From Spirochaetota bacterium (lineage in GTDB: Bacteria > Spirochaetota > Spirochaetia > Treponematales > UBA12059), in the NCBI GenBank assembly GCA_018816345.1, contig JAHIWG010000089.1, forward strand, positions 1-52,553: 52,553 nt of DNA, in the 5' to 3' direction. Positions within the stretch are counted from its first letter, which is position 1. Each line of letters begins with the position of its first letter. Below are positions 7,306-14,764 of the stretch, piece after piece. Position numbers and translations under genes: made by a program. Under the pieces are notes generated by a model. It did not search any database and was not told the origin of the DNA. It saw nothing but the letters and a program-made list of their open reading frames with translations.

Positions 7306-8259
7306 CTAGCGCTTTCCCTGGTCGTATATCTCGCCGGCCGCCTTGGGACCGACGGTCTTGCCGGCGAACACGACGAGCGCGACTATGGTCAGGACGTACG
7401 GCAGCATGTAGAACATCTCCTGCGGCAGGGCCGCTAGGAAGGTGATGTCCTTGGCGTAGTACGAGAGGATCTGGGCGAAGCCGAAGAACAGCCCGGCGCC
7501 GAGCACGCCCCATGGATTCCATTTTCCGAATACGAGCGACGCGAGCGCTATGAACCCGGCGCCGTGGATAGAGGTGACCGTATACTGGATATCCTGGGTA
7601 AGCACCATCGTCGCGCCGGCTAATCCGGCCAGGGCTCCCGATATGATCACTCCCGCGTAGCGCATGGCGTAGACGTTTATGCCCATGGAGGCGGACGCCT
7701 GCGGATGCTCGCCGCACGAGCGGAGGCGCAACCCGAAGGGCGTCTTCCAGACCACGAACCAGGTAAGCACGACGAGGGCCATGGCCACGTAGAAGGTGGG
7801 ATAAATTTCCCTGAAGAGGATGGGCCCTATGACCGGTATCTTCTCGAGGAGGGGCACCGTCATCTTCCTGATACCGGAACTGAAGGCCCGGGTACGCTGC
7901 TGGTTGAAGAGGATCTGGCAGAGGTACACCGTCAGGCCGCCGGCTAGGATGTTGAGGGCGGTACCGGAAATGACCTGGTCGGCCTTCAGGTTGATGCTCG
8001 CGAAGGCGTGCAGGAGCGAGAAGAGCATACCCGCGGCGACGCCCGAGAGGAGGCCGAGCCACGGCGCCAGCGGCGTCACAGGCTCGAGCACGACGGTAAC
8101 CGAGGCTCCGGCGAAGGCCCCGACCATCATGATGCCCTCGAGCGCGATATTTGTTACGCCGGAGCGTTCGGTAAAGAGACCGCCGAGCGCCGCCATGATG
8201 AGGGGCGCGGCGAACATCAGCGCTATCGGGAACATCTCTAGGATCAAGCCGATGCTCAT
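7306..8259 (-). CDS. BMP-type ABC transporter permease 2 (nucleoside-like)
   Basis: A 317-residue polytopic inner-membrane permease of the branched family used by BMP nucleoside importers and ribose-type systems. Typical motifs are seen: ALGGLFTERSGVTNIALEGIMMVGAFAG near the N-terminus, GEHPQASASMGINVYAMRYAGVIISGALAGLAGA in the middle and GAGFIALASLVFGKWNPWGVLGAGLFFG. It pairs with the permease encoded upstream (4-bp ATGA overlap) to form the channel. With the ATPase and the BMP lipoproteins it would import nucleosides, as in Treponema pnrABCDE and Bacillus nupNOPQ; riboflavin importers of the same family (RfuABCD) are the main alternative. It is the last gene of its operon. Confidence 0.9.
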   Translation of the reverse strand: MSIGLILEMFPIALMFAAPLIMAALGGLFTERSGVTNIALEGIMMVGAFAGASVTVVLEPVTPLAPWLGLLSGVAAGMLFSLLHAFASINLKADQVISGTALNILAGGLTVYLCQILFNQQRTRAFSSGIRKMTVPLLEKIPVIGPILFREIYPTFYVAMALVVLTWFVVWKTPFGLRLRSCGEHPQASASMGINVYAMRYAGVIISGALAGLAGATMVLTQDIQYTVTSIHGAGFIALASLVFGKWNPWGVLGAGLFFGFAQILSYYAKDITFLAALPQEMFYMLPYVLTIVALVVFAGKTVGPKAAGEIYDQGKR

Positions 8260-9392
8260 ACGCCGGCCTCCGCGCCGTCTTCCGCGGCCGCCAGGGCCGC
8301 CTTGCCAGCCCTCTTGCCCTTGACGAGGTCGAGGATGCGCTCGATTCCTAGCTTCATCGCTACGAACATGACTATCGAGGCCTGGATTATGCCGCCTATC
8401 TCGCGCGGGATGCCCGCGGATTGCATCAGCGGCCCGGCCGACTTGAGCACCCCGAAGAGGAGTCCCGCTAGCAGTATGCCGGGGGCGTGGTTCATGCCTA
8501 CGAGCGCGACCGCTATGCCGTCGAAGCCGTAGCCCTCCGCCGCGGGTAGCGCACGGCCGAAGCTGAAGGTGCCCGTCGTGATTATGGCGCCTGCGAGGCC
8601 CGCGAAGGCCCCGGCGATGACCATGGACAGGACGATATTGCGGTTGACCTTCATGCCCGCGTACTTGGCGGCGTCCTTGTTGAAGCCGACCGCCCTCAGG
8701 CTGAAGCCGAAGGGCGTCTTCTCCAGTATGAACCAGAAGGCCAGGACGGCGAGTATGACCGGCACGAAGCCCCAGTTGAGGCGGGAGCCGTTGGTGAAGC
8801 TAGCCAGCCAAGGATCCTTGAGCAGGGCGGAGGCCGGGAACTCGGCGGTCTTTACCCTATCGACCGAGCCGAACACGTTGAGGATGGTCCAGTTATTGAG
8901 GTGGAGCGCCGTATAGTTGAGCATGATCGTGACGACCACCTCGTGGACGTTGAAGCGGGCCTTGAGGTAGCCGGGTATGGCGCCCCACGCGGCGCCCGCG
9001 CCCATGCCCGAAAGGAGGATCAGCGGCACGTGCACGAAGCCGGGGGCCTTGACGGTCAGCGCCACGGCGGTCGCCGCGAGGGAACCCATCATCAGCTGGC
9101 CCTCGGCCCCGATGTTGAACAGCCCCGTGCGGAAGGCGAAGCCGACGCATAATCCGGTCAGGATGATGGGCATGGCCTGGATCACGAGCTCGCCAATATG
9201 CCGCGGGTTGAAGCCGCCGCGGCCGATATTGATGCCGGTGATCCCCTGGATGATCGCGTTGAACATCAGGAGCGGGTTCTTGCCCGTGATGGCGACGACT
9301 ATCGAGCCGAGGACGAAGCCCAGGGCTACCGCGACGAGCGGGATAAGCACCTTGCGTCCCTTGCCGTCCTTGTCTTTCTTAGCCATGGTCAT
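8256..9392 (-). CDS. BMP-type ABC transporter permease 1 (nucleoside-like)
   Basis: A 378-residue polytopic permease. The sequence GELVIQAMPIILTGLCVGFAFRTGLFNIGAEGQLMMGSLAA is characteristic of the first permease in NupP/YufP-type importers. It continues with FNVHEVVVTIMLNYTALHLNNW, a substrate-channel signature, and GFNKDAAKYAGMKVNRNIVLSMVIAGAFAGLAGA, the likely ATPase contact. The start ATG overlaps the ATPase stop as ATGA, showing translational coupling, and its own stop overlaps the next permease in the same way. A second ATG lies six bases downstream. The C-terminal tail is alanine-rich and poorly conserved. Confidence 0.9.
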   Translation of the reverse strand: MTMAKKDKDGKGRKVLIPLVAVALGFVLGSIVVAITGKNPLLMFNAIIQGITGINIGRGGFNPRHIGELVIQAMPIILTGLCVGFAFRTGLFNIGAEGQLMMGSLAATAVALTVKAPGFVHVPLILLSGMGAGAAWGAIPGYLKARFNVHEVVVTIMLNYTALHLNNWTILNVFGSVDRVKTAEFPASALLKDPWLASFTNGSRLNWGFVPVILAVLAFWFILEKTPFGFSLRAVGFNKDAAKYAGMKVNRNIVLSMVIAGAFAGLAGAIITTGTFSFGRALPAAEGYGFDGIAVALVGMNHAPGILLAGLLFGVLKSAGPLMQSAGIPREIGGIIQASIVMFVAMKLGIERILDLVKGKRAGKAALAAAEDGAEAGV

Positions 9393-10909
9393 ACGGCCTT
9401 CCTGATCGAGCCCGACATCATGAGCCCGAGCTCGTTCTCGTCGGTCTCCTTGGAGTCGACGATGCCTACGATCTCGCCGCCGTAGATGACGGCGATGCGG
9501 TCGGAGACGTCCATGATCTCGTCGAGCTCGAGCGAGACGAGCAGGATGGCCTTGCCCTTGTCGCGCTCCGCGACGAGACGCTTGTGGATATACTCGATGG
9601 CCCCGACGTCGAGGCCCCGGGTCGGCTGCGCTACGATGAAGGCTTCGGGGGAGCGGTCTATCTCGCGCGCGAGGATGGCCTTCTGCTGGTTGCCGCCCGA
9701 CATCGAGCGGGCTAGCGTCGCGGGCCCCTTGCCCGCCCTCACGTCGAATTCCTTGATCAGGCGCTCGGAGTTCTTGCGGATGGCAGCGAAGTCGAGGACT
9801 CCGTATTGCGCGAACGGCGGCCTGCCGTAGCTATGGATAACCATGTTCTCGTCGAGCCTGAAATCCAGCACGAGCCCGTGGCGATGCCTATCCTCGGGGA
9901 TGTGGCCGAGGCCCTTGTCGAGGCGCTGGCGCACCGGCAGGTGGGTGACGTCGCTACCGTTTATGAGCACCGAGCCGGATTCTATCTTCGAGAGGCCGGT
10001 AAGGGCGTGGATGAGCTCCGCCTGGCCGTTTCCGTCGATGCCGCAAAGCCCGAGTATCTCGCCGCGCTTGACCTGTAGGGAGAGGTTCTTAACCGCCATC
10101 AGGTTCTTGCTATTCCTGACGCAGAGGTCGCTTATCTCGAGCACGACGTCGCCCGGCGAGCACGGCCCCTTGTCGACCGTAAAGTTGACCTCCCGGCCGA
10201 CCATCATCTCCGCCATCCGGGCCTCGCTCGCGTCCTTGACCGGCACGGTGCCGATGAGCTTGCCGCGGCGCAAGACGGTGCAGGTATCCGCGACTTCCTT
10301 TATCTCCTTGAGCTTGTGCGTGATGAGGACGATAGTCTTGCCCTCCTCGACGAGGCGCCTCATGATGCCCATCAGCTCGTGGATCTCCTGGGGCGTCAGC
10401 ACGGCCGTCGGCTCGTCGAAGATGAGAATCTCCGCGTCGCGGTAGAGCATCTTGAGTATCTCCACGCGCTGCTGCATGCCGACGGAGATCTCCTCGATCC
10501 TGGCGTTAGGGTCGACGTCGAGCCCGTAGAGCTTCGAAAGCTCGGCGACCTTGGCCGCCGCGCGCTTGACGTCGATCATGAGCCCCGCTCGGGGCTCGAG
10601 CCCGAGTATTATGTTCTCGGTCACCGTGAAGTTGTGCACGAGCTTGAAATGCTGGTGCACCATGCCTATGCCCAGCTCGTTGGCTACGTTAGGATCGTTG
10701 ATGCGGACGCTCTCGCCCCTGATCCTGATGCTACCGCCGTCGGGCGAATACAGCCCGAAGAGAATGCTCATAAGCGTCGACTTGCCGGCGCCGTTCTCGC
10801 CGAGGAGGGCGTGAATGGAGCCCTTTTCGACCTGGAGCGTCACGTCGTCGTTTGCGCGGATGCCCGGGAAGTCCTTGACGATATTGAGCATCTCGATGAT
10901 GTACGCCAT
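9389..10909 (-). CDS. double-cassette ABC transporter ATPase (nucleoside-like)
   Basis: A 506-residue cytosolic ATPase with two fused nucleotide-binding domains. The first has Walker A GENGAGKS, signature ISVGMQQRVE and Walker B LIFDEPTAVL. The second has a degenerate Walker A (CGIDGNGQAE), signature MSGGNQQKA and AQPTRGLD in place of Walker B. This pattern of one full and one weak site is normal for sugar and nucleoside importers of the RbsA/NupO type. It powers the two permeases encoded directly downstream, with which it overlaps by 4 bp. A terminator at 11041-11080 separates it from the BMP lipoprotein gene, so the ATPase and permeases are probably expressed by read-through or from a weak promoter near 10990-11005. 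Confidence 0.92.
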   Translation of the reverse strand: MAYIIEMLNIVKDFPGIRANDDVTLQVEKGSIHALLGENGAGKSTLMSILFGLYSPDGGSIRIRGESVRINDPNVANELGIGMVHQHFKLVHNFTVTENIILGLEPRAGLMIDVKRAAAKVAELSKLYGLDVDPNARIEEISVGMQQRVEILKMLYRDAEILIFDEPTAVLTPQEIHELMGIMRRLVEEGKTIVLITHKLKEIKEVADTCTVLRRGKLIGTVPVKDASEARMAEMMVGREVNFTVDKGPCSPGDVVLEISDLCVRNSKNLMAVKNLSLQVKRGEILGLCGIDGNGQAELIHALTGLSKIESGSVLINGSDVTHLPVRQRLDKGLGHIPEDRHRHGLVLDFRLDENMVIHSYGRPPFAQYGVLDFAAIRKNSERLIKEFDVRAGKGPATLARSMSGGNQQKAILAREIDRSPEAFIVAQPTRGLDVGAIEYIHKRLVAERDKGKAILLVSLELDEIMDVSDRIAVIYGGEIVGIVDSKETDENELGLMMSGSIRKAV

Positions 10910-11036
10910 CGCGTGCCCCCATGCGTTTGGGAAGGGATTCGACCGTATCGGACGGAACCGCCGTACGGAAGCCGTTAAGGATACAATATAAACGCCGTTT
11001 CTGGAAGCGGAAAAGCGCTCCCGCCGGCGGGGATCA

Positions 11037-11080
11037 CGGAAAAAAGGGGCCGCCCAGGTTTTATCCTGGGCGGCCCCTTA
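11037..11080 (-). terminator. rho-independent terminator after the BMP lipoprotein gene
   Basis: A 15-bp perfect stem (11044-11058 with 11065-11079) has a six-base loop and, on the minus strand, a six-base T-run. It lies between the binding-protein gene and the ATPase gene, an arrangement that commonly makes binding protein in excess of the membrane complex. Confidence 0.9.
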
Positions 11081-11099
11081 GGGTACGGAGGGAGGCGAA

Positions 11100-12146
11100 T
11101 TACTTCGCGGGAACCTCGGAGACGGTCAGGGCGCCGGAGGAGATCTTGTCGGCGTATTCCTTGACCTTGGCGACGATGTCGGCCGAGAGGTTGGGGTTGT
11201 TGGCGGGGATGCCGACGCCGGCGTTCTTCAGGGAGAACACGAGCACCTGGCCGCCGGGGAACTGGCCGGCCTTGGCGAGCTTGGCTACCTCGTAGGCGGC
11301 CACGTCGACGCGCTTCATCATGGAGGTGAGCACGGCGGACTTGTCGCCGTACAGGCCGTCGGTGTACTGGTCCTTATCGACGCCTATGCCCCAGCGTACG
11401 TCGCCCTTCTCGGAGCGCTCCTTGGCTTCCTTGATCATGCCGTTGCCGGTGCCGCCGGCCGCGTGGAAGATGATGTAGGCGCCGGCGTTGAACTGCTTCT
11501 GCGCGATGGCCTGTCCCTTGTCCGGGGCGCCGAAGTCTCCGGCGTAGTCTACGAGGATCTTGGCCTCGGGGTAGACGGCCTTGACGCCCTGCTCGAAACC
11601 GGCCTGGAAGCGCTCGATGAGCGGGAACTGCATGCCGCCGATGAATCCGACGACCTTCTTGCCGTCGGCCTTGGCCTTGAGGCCGGCCGCGACGCCGACG
11701 AGGTACGAACCCTCGTGCTCGGAGAAGACGGCGCTGACCACGTTGGGCTTCTGGACCACGGTGTCTATCACGAGGAGCTTCTGGGTCGGGTACTTGTCGG
11801 CGACCTCGCCCATGGCCTTCTCGAAGAGGAAGCCGGGCGCGACGATCAGGTCGAGCTTCTCGTCGGCGAAGGTGCTGAGGTTCGGCACGTAGTCGGCCTC
11901 GGCGGCGGACTGGAGGTACTTGTAGTCGGTGCCCTTGGCGAGCTTGTTCTCATCGCCGAAGCGGACGATGCCTTCCCAGGTCCCCTGGTTGAAGGACTTA
12001 TCGTCAATACCGCCGAGGTCGGTCACGAGGCCTACCTTGAAGGCGGGAGCGGCAGGGGTCGCGGGGGCGGCGGCTTCCTTCTTTGCGCAGCTGGTGAAAG
12101 CGAGCGCGACGACGAGAAGCGTTGCGAAGAATGTTCGATACTTCAT
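11100..12146 (-). CDS. BMP-family substrate-binding lipoprotein (TmpC/PnrA-like)
   Basis: A 348-residue lipoprotein. Residues 1-20 form a signal peptide with lipobox FTSC and lipid-modified C20. The mature domain has the BMP pattern: VGLVTDLGGIDDKSFNQGTWEGI, LIVAPGFLFEKAMGEVADKYP, EHEGSYLVGVAAGLKA and VVGFIGGMQFPLIERFQAGFEQG. The aspartate in GGIDDKSFN and the aromatic FNQ region usually hold the nucleoside. In Treponema pallidum the homologue PnrA binds purine nucleosides; here that substrate is inferred. The ATG at 12146 is chosen because AAAGGAGA lies just upstream and a signal peptide begins there. A small hairpin lies just before the ribosome binding site. Confidence 0.92.
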   Translation of the reverse strand: MKYRTFFATLLVVALAFTSCAKKEAAAPATPAAPAFKVGLVTDLGGIDDKSFNQGTWEGIVRFGDENKLAKGTDYKYLQSAAEADYVPNLSTFADEKLDLIVAPGFLFEKAMGEVADKYPTQKLLVIDTVVQKPNVVSAVFSEHEGSYLVGVAAGLKAKADGKKVVGFIGGMQFPLIERFQAGFEQGVKAVYPEAKILVDYAGDFGAPDKGQAIAQKQFNAGAYIIFHAAGGTGNGMIKEAKERSEKGDVRWGIGVDKDQYTDGLYGDKSAVLTSMMKRVDVAAYEVAKLAKAGQFPGGQVLVFSLKNAGVGIPANNPNLSADIVAKVKEYADKISSGALTVSEVPAK

Positions 12147-12192
12147 ACATCTCTCCTTTACTTTTCCGCTCGTTGCGGAAATGCGGAATTCG

Positions 12193-12221
12193 ATAGTACC
12201 CCTATACTGCGTTCGATGCAA
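12193..12221 (-). promoter_or_regulatory. putative promoter of the TmpC-like gene
   Basis: On the minus strand TTGCAT (12221-12216), a 17-bp spacer and TACTAT (12198-12193) lie between the two BMP genes, about 47 bp before the downstream start codon. Each box matches four of six consensus bases, so the call is moderate. Confidence 0.42.
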
Positions 12222-12229
12222 CTAGAGAT

Positions 12230-13396
12230 TTAGCGAAGGCCCGCTATGAAATCGGCGAGGGCCTGCTCGTCCGCGGGAACGGCTATCTCCCCGGCGACGA
12301 TCCGGCGCGACAGGTCGGCCAGGACCGTCACGGCCTCGGGGGGCAGCCCAGGGGCGACGTATCCGACGCCACCGTCCGACAGCCCGAAATTCCTATAGCC
12401 GCCGGCTATAGGCGCTCCTGACAGGAGCTCCCTGCCGAGCGAGTATACGGCCCGGTCCACGCGCTTCACCATCGAGGCGACGATCACCTTGGACAGCAGG
12501 GCGTCGGACTGCTGCCCCGAGGATGCCAGGATCGCCGCCTGGTCGGAATCCGAGCCTATGGCCTTGGTCCCGAGGCGGGTCGCCGCCTCGAACACGCCGC
12601 GGCCGGACGCGCCGGCGGCCTGGAATATGACGGCCGACTTGGCCTGGTAGAGGACCGAGGCTAGTTCCCCGGCCCGCTTCGGGTCGGCGTAGCCGCTCGC
12701 GTCGCGGGACACGAAGGCGAACACGACGCGGCCGGTCGCGCGCAGCGTCGGGTTCACGTAGGCGGCTCCGGCGATGTAGCCGGAGAGGTAACGCCTCGAC
12801 AGGGGCGCGTCCATGCCGCCGACGAAGCCTATCCTGGCGTCCGGCCCCACCGCCCGCGCTATCATGCCCGCGTAGGCCCCGACGAGGAACGATCCTTCCT
12901 GCTCGGCGAATTCGACGCAGGTTATGGACGAGCTGGAATCCAGGTCCGGGACCGCCCCGTCTATCAGCACGAAATGCGTAGAGGGGAAATCCCTGGAGAC
13001 AGAGCCTATGGAATCGGCGAAGAGGAAGCCTACGGCGATGACGAGGTCCCGGCCTTCCTCGGCGAGGCTCCGGAGCAGCTGCTCCCTGTCGGCCCCGCCC
13101 AGCTTAGACTCGAGGACCCGTATATCGAGCATGTAGCCGTAATCGGCGTCGGGGTCGTCGCGGATGAAGCCGCCGACGTCGCGGGCGAGCAGCGATAGCC
13201 CGTCGTAGGCGGAGCGGTTGAACGACGAGTCGTACCTATCCCCGACGTTGAAGACGAGCCCGATGGACGGGATCCTCACCGGGCCCGCCCGGCGCTCCTC
13301 GGGCTCCTTAGGAGCCCCGGCGCCGCACGACGAGAGCGAGGCTAGGCATAGGGCCGCGCAGGCGAGCGCGGCGGCCATCGGACGGATATGCATCAT
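12230..13396 (-). CDS. second BMP-family lipoprotein
   Basis: A 388-residue lipoprotein with a signal peptide and lipobox SSC at C24. It carries the same domain as its downstream neighbour (IGLVFNVGDRYDSSFNRSAYDGL, LVIAVGFLFADSIGSVSRDFP, EQEGSFLVGAYAGMIA, IGFVGGMDAPLSRRYLSGYIAG), but the sequences have diverged strongly. The ligand motif GGIDDKSFN of the neighbour is changed to VGDRYDSSFN, so the two may bind different nucleosides or related ligands. Both probably feed the same ATPase and permeases. GGAGG lies five bases before the first of two adjacent ATG codons, and a TATACT -10 box is at 13413-13418. It follows deoC in the same direction. Confidence 0.88.
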   Translation of the reverse strand: MMHIRPMAAALACAALCLASLSSCGAGAPKEPEERRAGPVRIPSIGLVFNVGDRYDSSFNRSAYDGLSLLARDVGGFIRDDPDADYGYMLDIRVLESKLGGADREQLLRSLAEEGRDLVIAVGFLFADSIGSVSRDFPSTHFVLIDGAVPDLDSSSSITCVEFAEQEGSFLVGAYAGMIARAVGPDARIGFVGGMDAPLSRRYLSGYIAGAAYVNPTLRATGRVVFAFVSRDASGYADPKRAGELASVLYQAKSAVIFQAAGASGRGVFEAATRLGTKAIGSDSDQAAILASSGQQSDALLSKVIVASMVKRVDRAVYSLGRELLSGAPIAGGYRNFGLSDGGVGYVAPGLPPEAVTVLADLSRRIVAGEIAVPADEQALADFIAGLR

Positions 13397-13412
13397 TAGG
13401 CCCTCCGGCCGT

Positions 13413-13418
13413 AGTATA
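13413..13418 (-). promoter_or_regulatory. TATACT -10 box before the second BMP gene
   Basis: TATACT on the minus strand lies 16 bases upstream of the GTP-independent start region, i.e. just before the GGAGG ribosome binding site of the 13396 ATG. It suggests that the BMP genes have a promoter of their own and do not rely only on read-through from deoC. No convincing -35 box was seen. Confidence 0.4.
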
Positions 13419-13457
13419 CCCCAGGATAGCCGGCGCCGCGCAAGGAAAAACCGCCGC

Positions 13458-14129
13458 CTACTCGGGAAGCTCGCTGACTATCGAGACGCCCGAGGAGGCC
13501 CCGAGCCGGTCCGCGCCCGCCTCGAGCATCTGGATGGCGTCGTGGTAGCTCCGTATCCCTCCCGAGGCCTTGACCTTGAGGGCGTCGCCCACGGTCTTCT
13601 TCATCAGGCGGACGTCGTCGGCGGTGGCGCCGCCGGTACCGAAGCCGGTGCTCGTCTTTACGAAATGGGCGCCCGCCTTGGCCGCCGCCTCGCAGGCCCT
13701 CGCCTTCTCGGCGTCGGTCAGGTAGCAGGTCTCGATGATTACCTTAACGGTCGCCTTGCCCGAGGCCTTGACCACCTGCCGGATGTCCTCTTCCACTATC
13801 TTCCAGTCGCCGGCCTTGGCGGCGCCGAGGTTGATGACCATGTCCACCTCGTCCGCGCCGTGCTTGACGGCGAGCGCGGCCTCCGCCGCCTTCGTCTCGG
13901 TGGCGTTGGCGCCGAGCGGGAAGCCGATGACCGTGCAGACGAGCACCTTGGAGCTCTGGAGCTCCTTGGCGCAGAGCGGGACCCAGTACGGGTTGACGCA
14001 GACGCTGGCGAACCCGTTGGCCTTGGCCTCGACGCATAGCTCGCGGACCTGCTGTTCCGTGGCGATGGCCTTGAGTATGGTGTGGTCGATCGTCTTGGCG
14101 ATGCTCGCCTTGGTCCATTCCTTGGGCAT
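13458..14129 (-). CDS. deoC: deoxyribose-phosphate aldolase
   Basis: A 223-residue cytosolic class I aldolase that splits 2-deoxyribose 5-phosphate into glyceraldehyde 3-phosphate and acetaldehyde, the last step of deoxynucleoside breakdown. The family motifs are present: IDHTILKA near the N-terminus, [34 protein letters not shown] with the catalytic aspartate, [14 protein letters not shown] with the Schiff-base lysine, and KVKASGGIR with the second catalytic lysine. Length is normal. AAGGAGG is six bases before the ATG. It sits immediately upstream of the BMP-type importer genes, which supports a role for that importer in nucleoside uptake. Confidence 0.96.
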   Translation of the reverse strand: MPKEWTKASIAKTIDHTILKAIATEQQVRELCVEAKANGFASVCVNPYWVPLCAKELQSSKVLVCTVIGFPLGANATETKAAEAALAVKHGADEVDMVINLGAAKAGDWKIVEEDIRQVVKASGKATVKVIIETCYLTDAEKARACEAAAKAGAHFVKTSTGFGTGGATADDVRLMKKTVGDALKVKASGGIRSYHDAIQMLEAGADRLGASSGVSIVSELPE

Positions 14130-14144
14130 GGTAGCCTCCTTATG

Positions 14145-14756
14145 TCATATCTCGAATCGGCGCGCGAGGAATTCCCGCCGTGTCGCCACGAGCTCTACGA
14201 GCTCTGTTAGCATATCCTTATTGGCCTTGGCCGCTATCGGGTAGACGTAGCGCTCGGTCTCGTCCGCGTACCTGCGTATGAACGCGGCGTCGGTCGTGTA
14301 CCCGAGGGATATCATGTTGCTGATCCTGTCGGCGCTCTTGAGCACCAGGGCCCTCGGGCTGCCGTACTCGAGGATGCGCGACAGGAAGACGTCCTTGGTC
14401 TCCACGGGCCGCCTCGTCACCTCGAGCACCAGCTGATACACCTGCTGGCTCTCCTCGTCGATCTCGAGGATGCGGTCCCTGTCGATATCGGGCACGTCCT
14501 CCACGAGGTCGTGGATGACCGCGGCCTTGAGCAGGACGGAATCTATGTAGCCGTAGTCCATCAGTATGCCGAAGGTGTCGATCTGGTGGCGGAACATATT
14601 GCCGCCCGACCGGCGCCGCTTGCCGATCAAGGCCGTGGCCAGCTGGATATAGGGGGCCAGGTGCATGCTCTTGAGGCGTATCATCTCCTCCTCGGCCATG
14701 GTCTCGGGCCTCGGAGGCTCCGCGTCGGGGCGAAGCGGCCGCCCCTTCCTGTCCAT
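14145..14756 (-). CDS. HD-domain phosphohydrolase, small alarmone hydrolase-like
   Basis: A 203-residue protein with an HD domain like the (p)ppGpp hydrolase domain of SpoT and Mesh1. The metal ligands can be placed: H57 in MFRHQ, H82-D83 and E86-D87 in IHDLVEDVP, and D143 in LKSADRISNM, which corresponds to KLADRLHN in SpoT. There is no synthetase, TGS or ACT domain, so it would be a stand-alone hydrolase of the small alarmone type. Substrate is inferred; other nucleotides are possible. It lies between valS and deoC (8-bp and 15-bp gaps), so the three are probably one transcript. An in-frame ATG at 14699 is a possible later start, because the first 20 residues are proline-rich and unlike the domain. 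Confidence 0.82.
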   Translation of the reverse strand: MDRKGRPLRPDAEPPRPETMAEEEMIRLKSMHLAPYIQLATALIGKRRRSGGNMFRHQIDTFGILMDYGYIDSVLLKAAVIHDLVEDVPDIDRDRILEIDEESQQVYQLVLEVTRRPVETKDVFLSRILEYGSPRALVLKSADRISNMISLGYTTDAAFIRRYADETERYVYPIAAKANKDMLTELVELVATRREFLARRFEI

Positions 14757-14764
14757 GCCGCCCC

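Noticed and set aside
12147-12229. A purine riboswitch before the TmpC-like gene
   Set aside because: The gap is too short and shows only a small hairpin; no purine aptamer core could be found.
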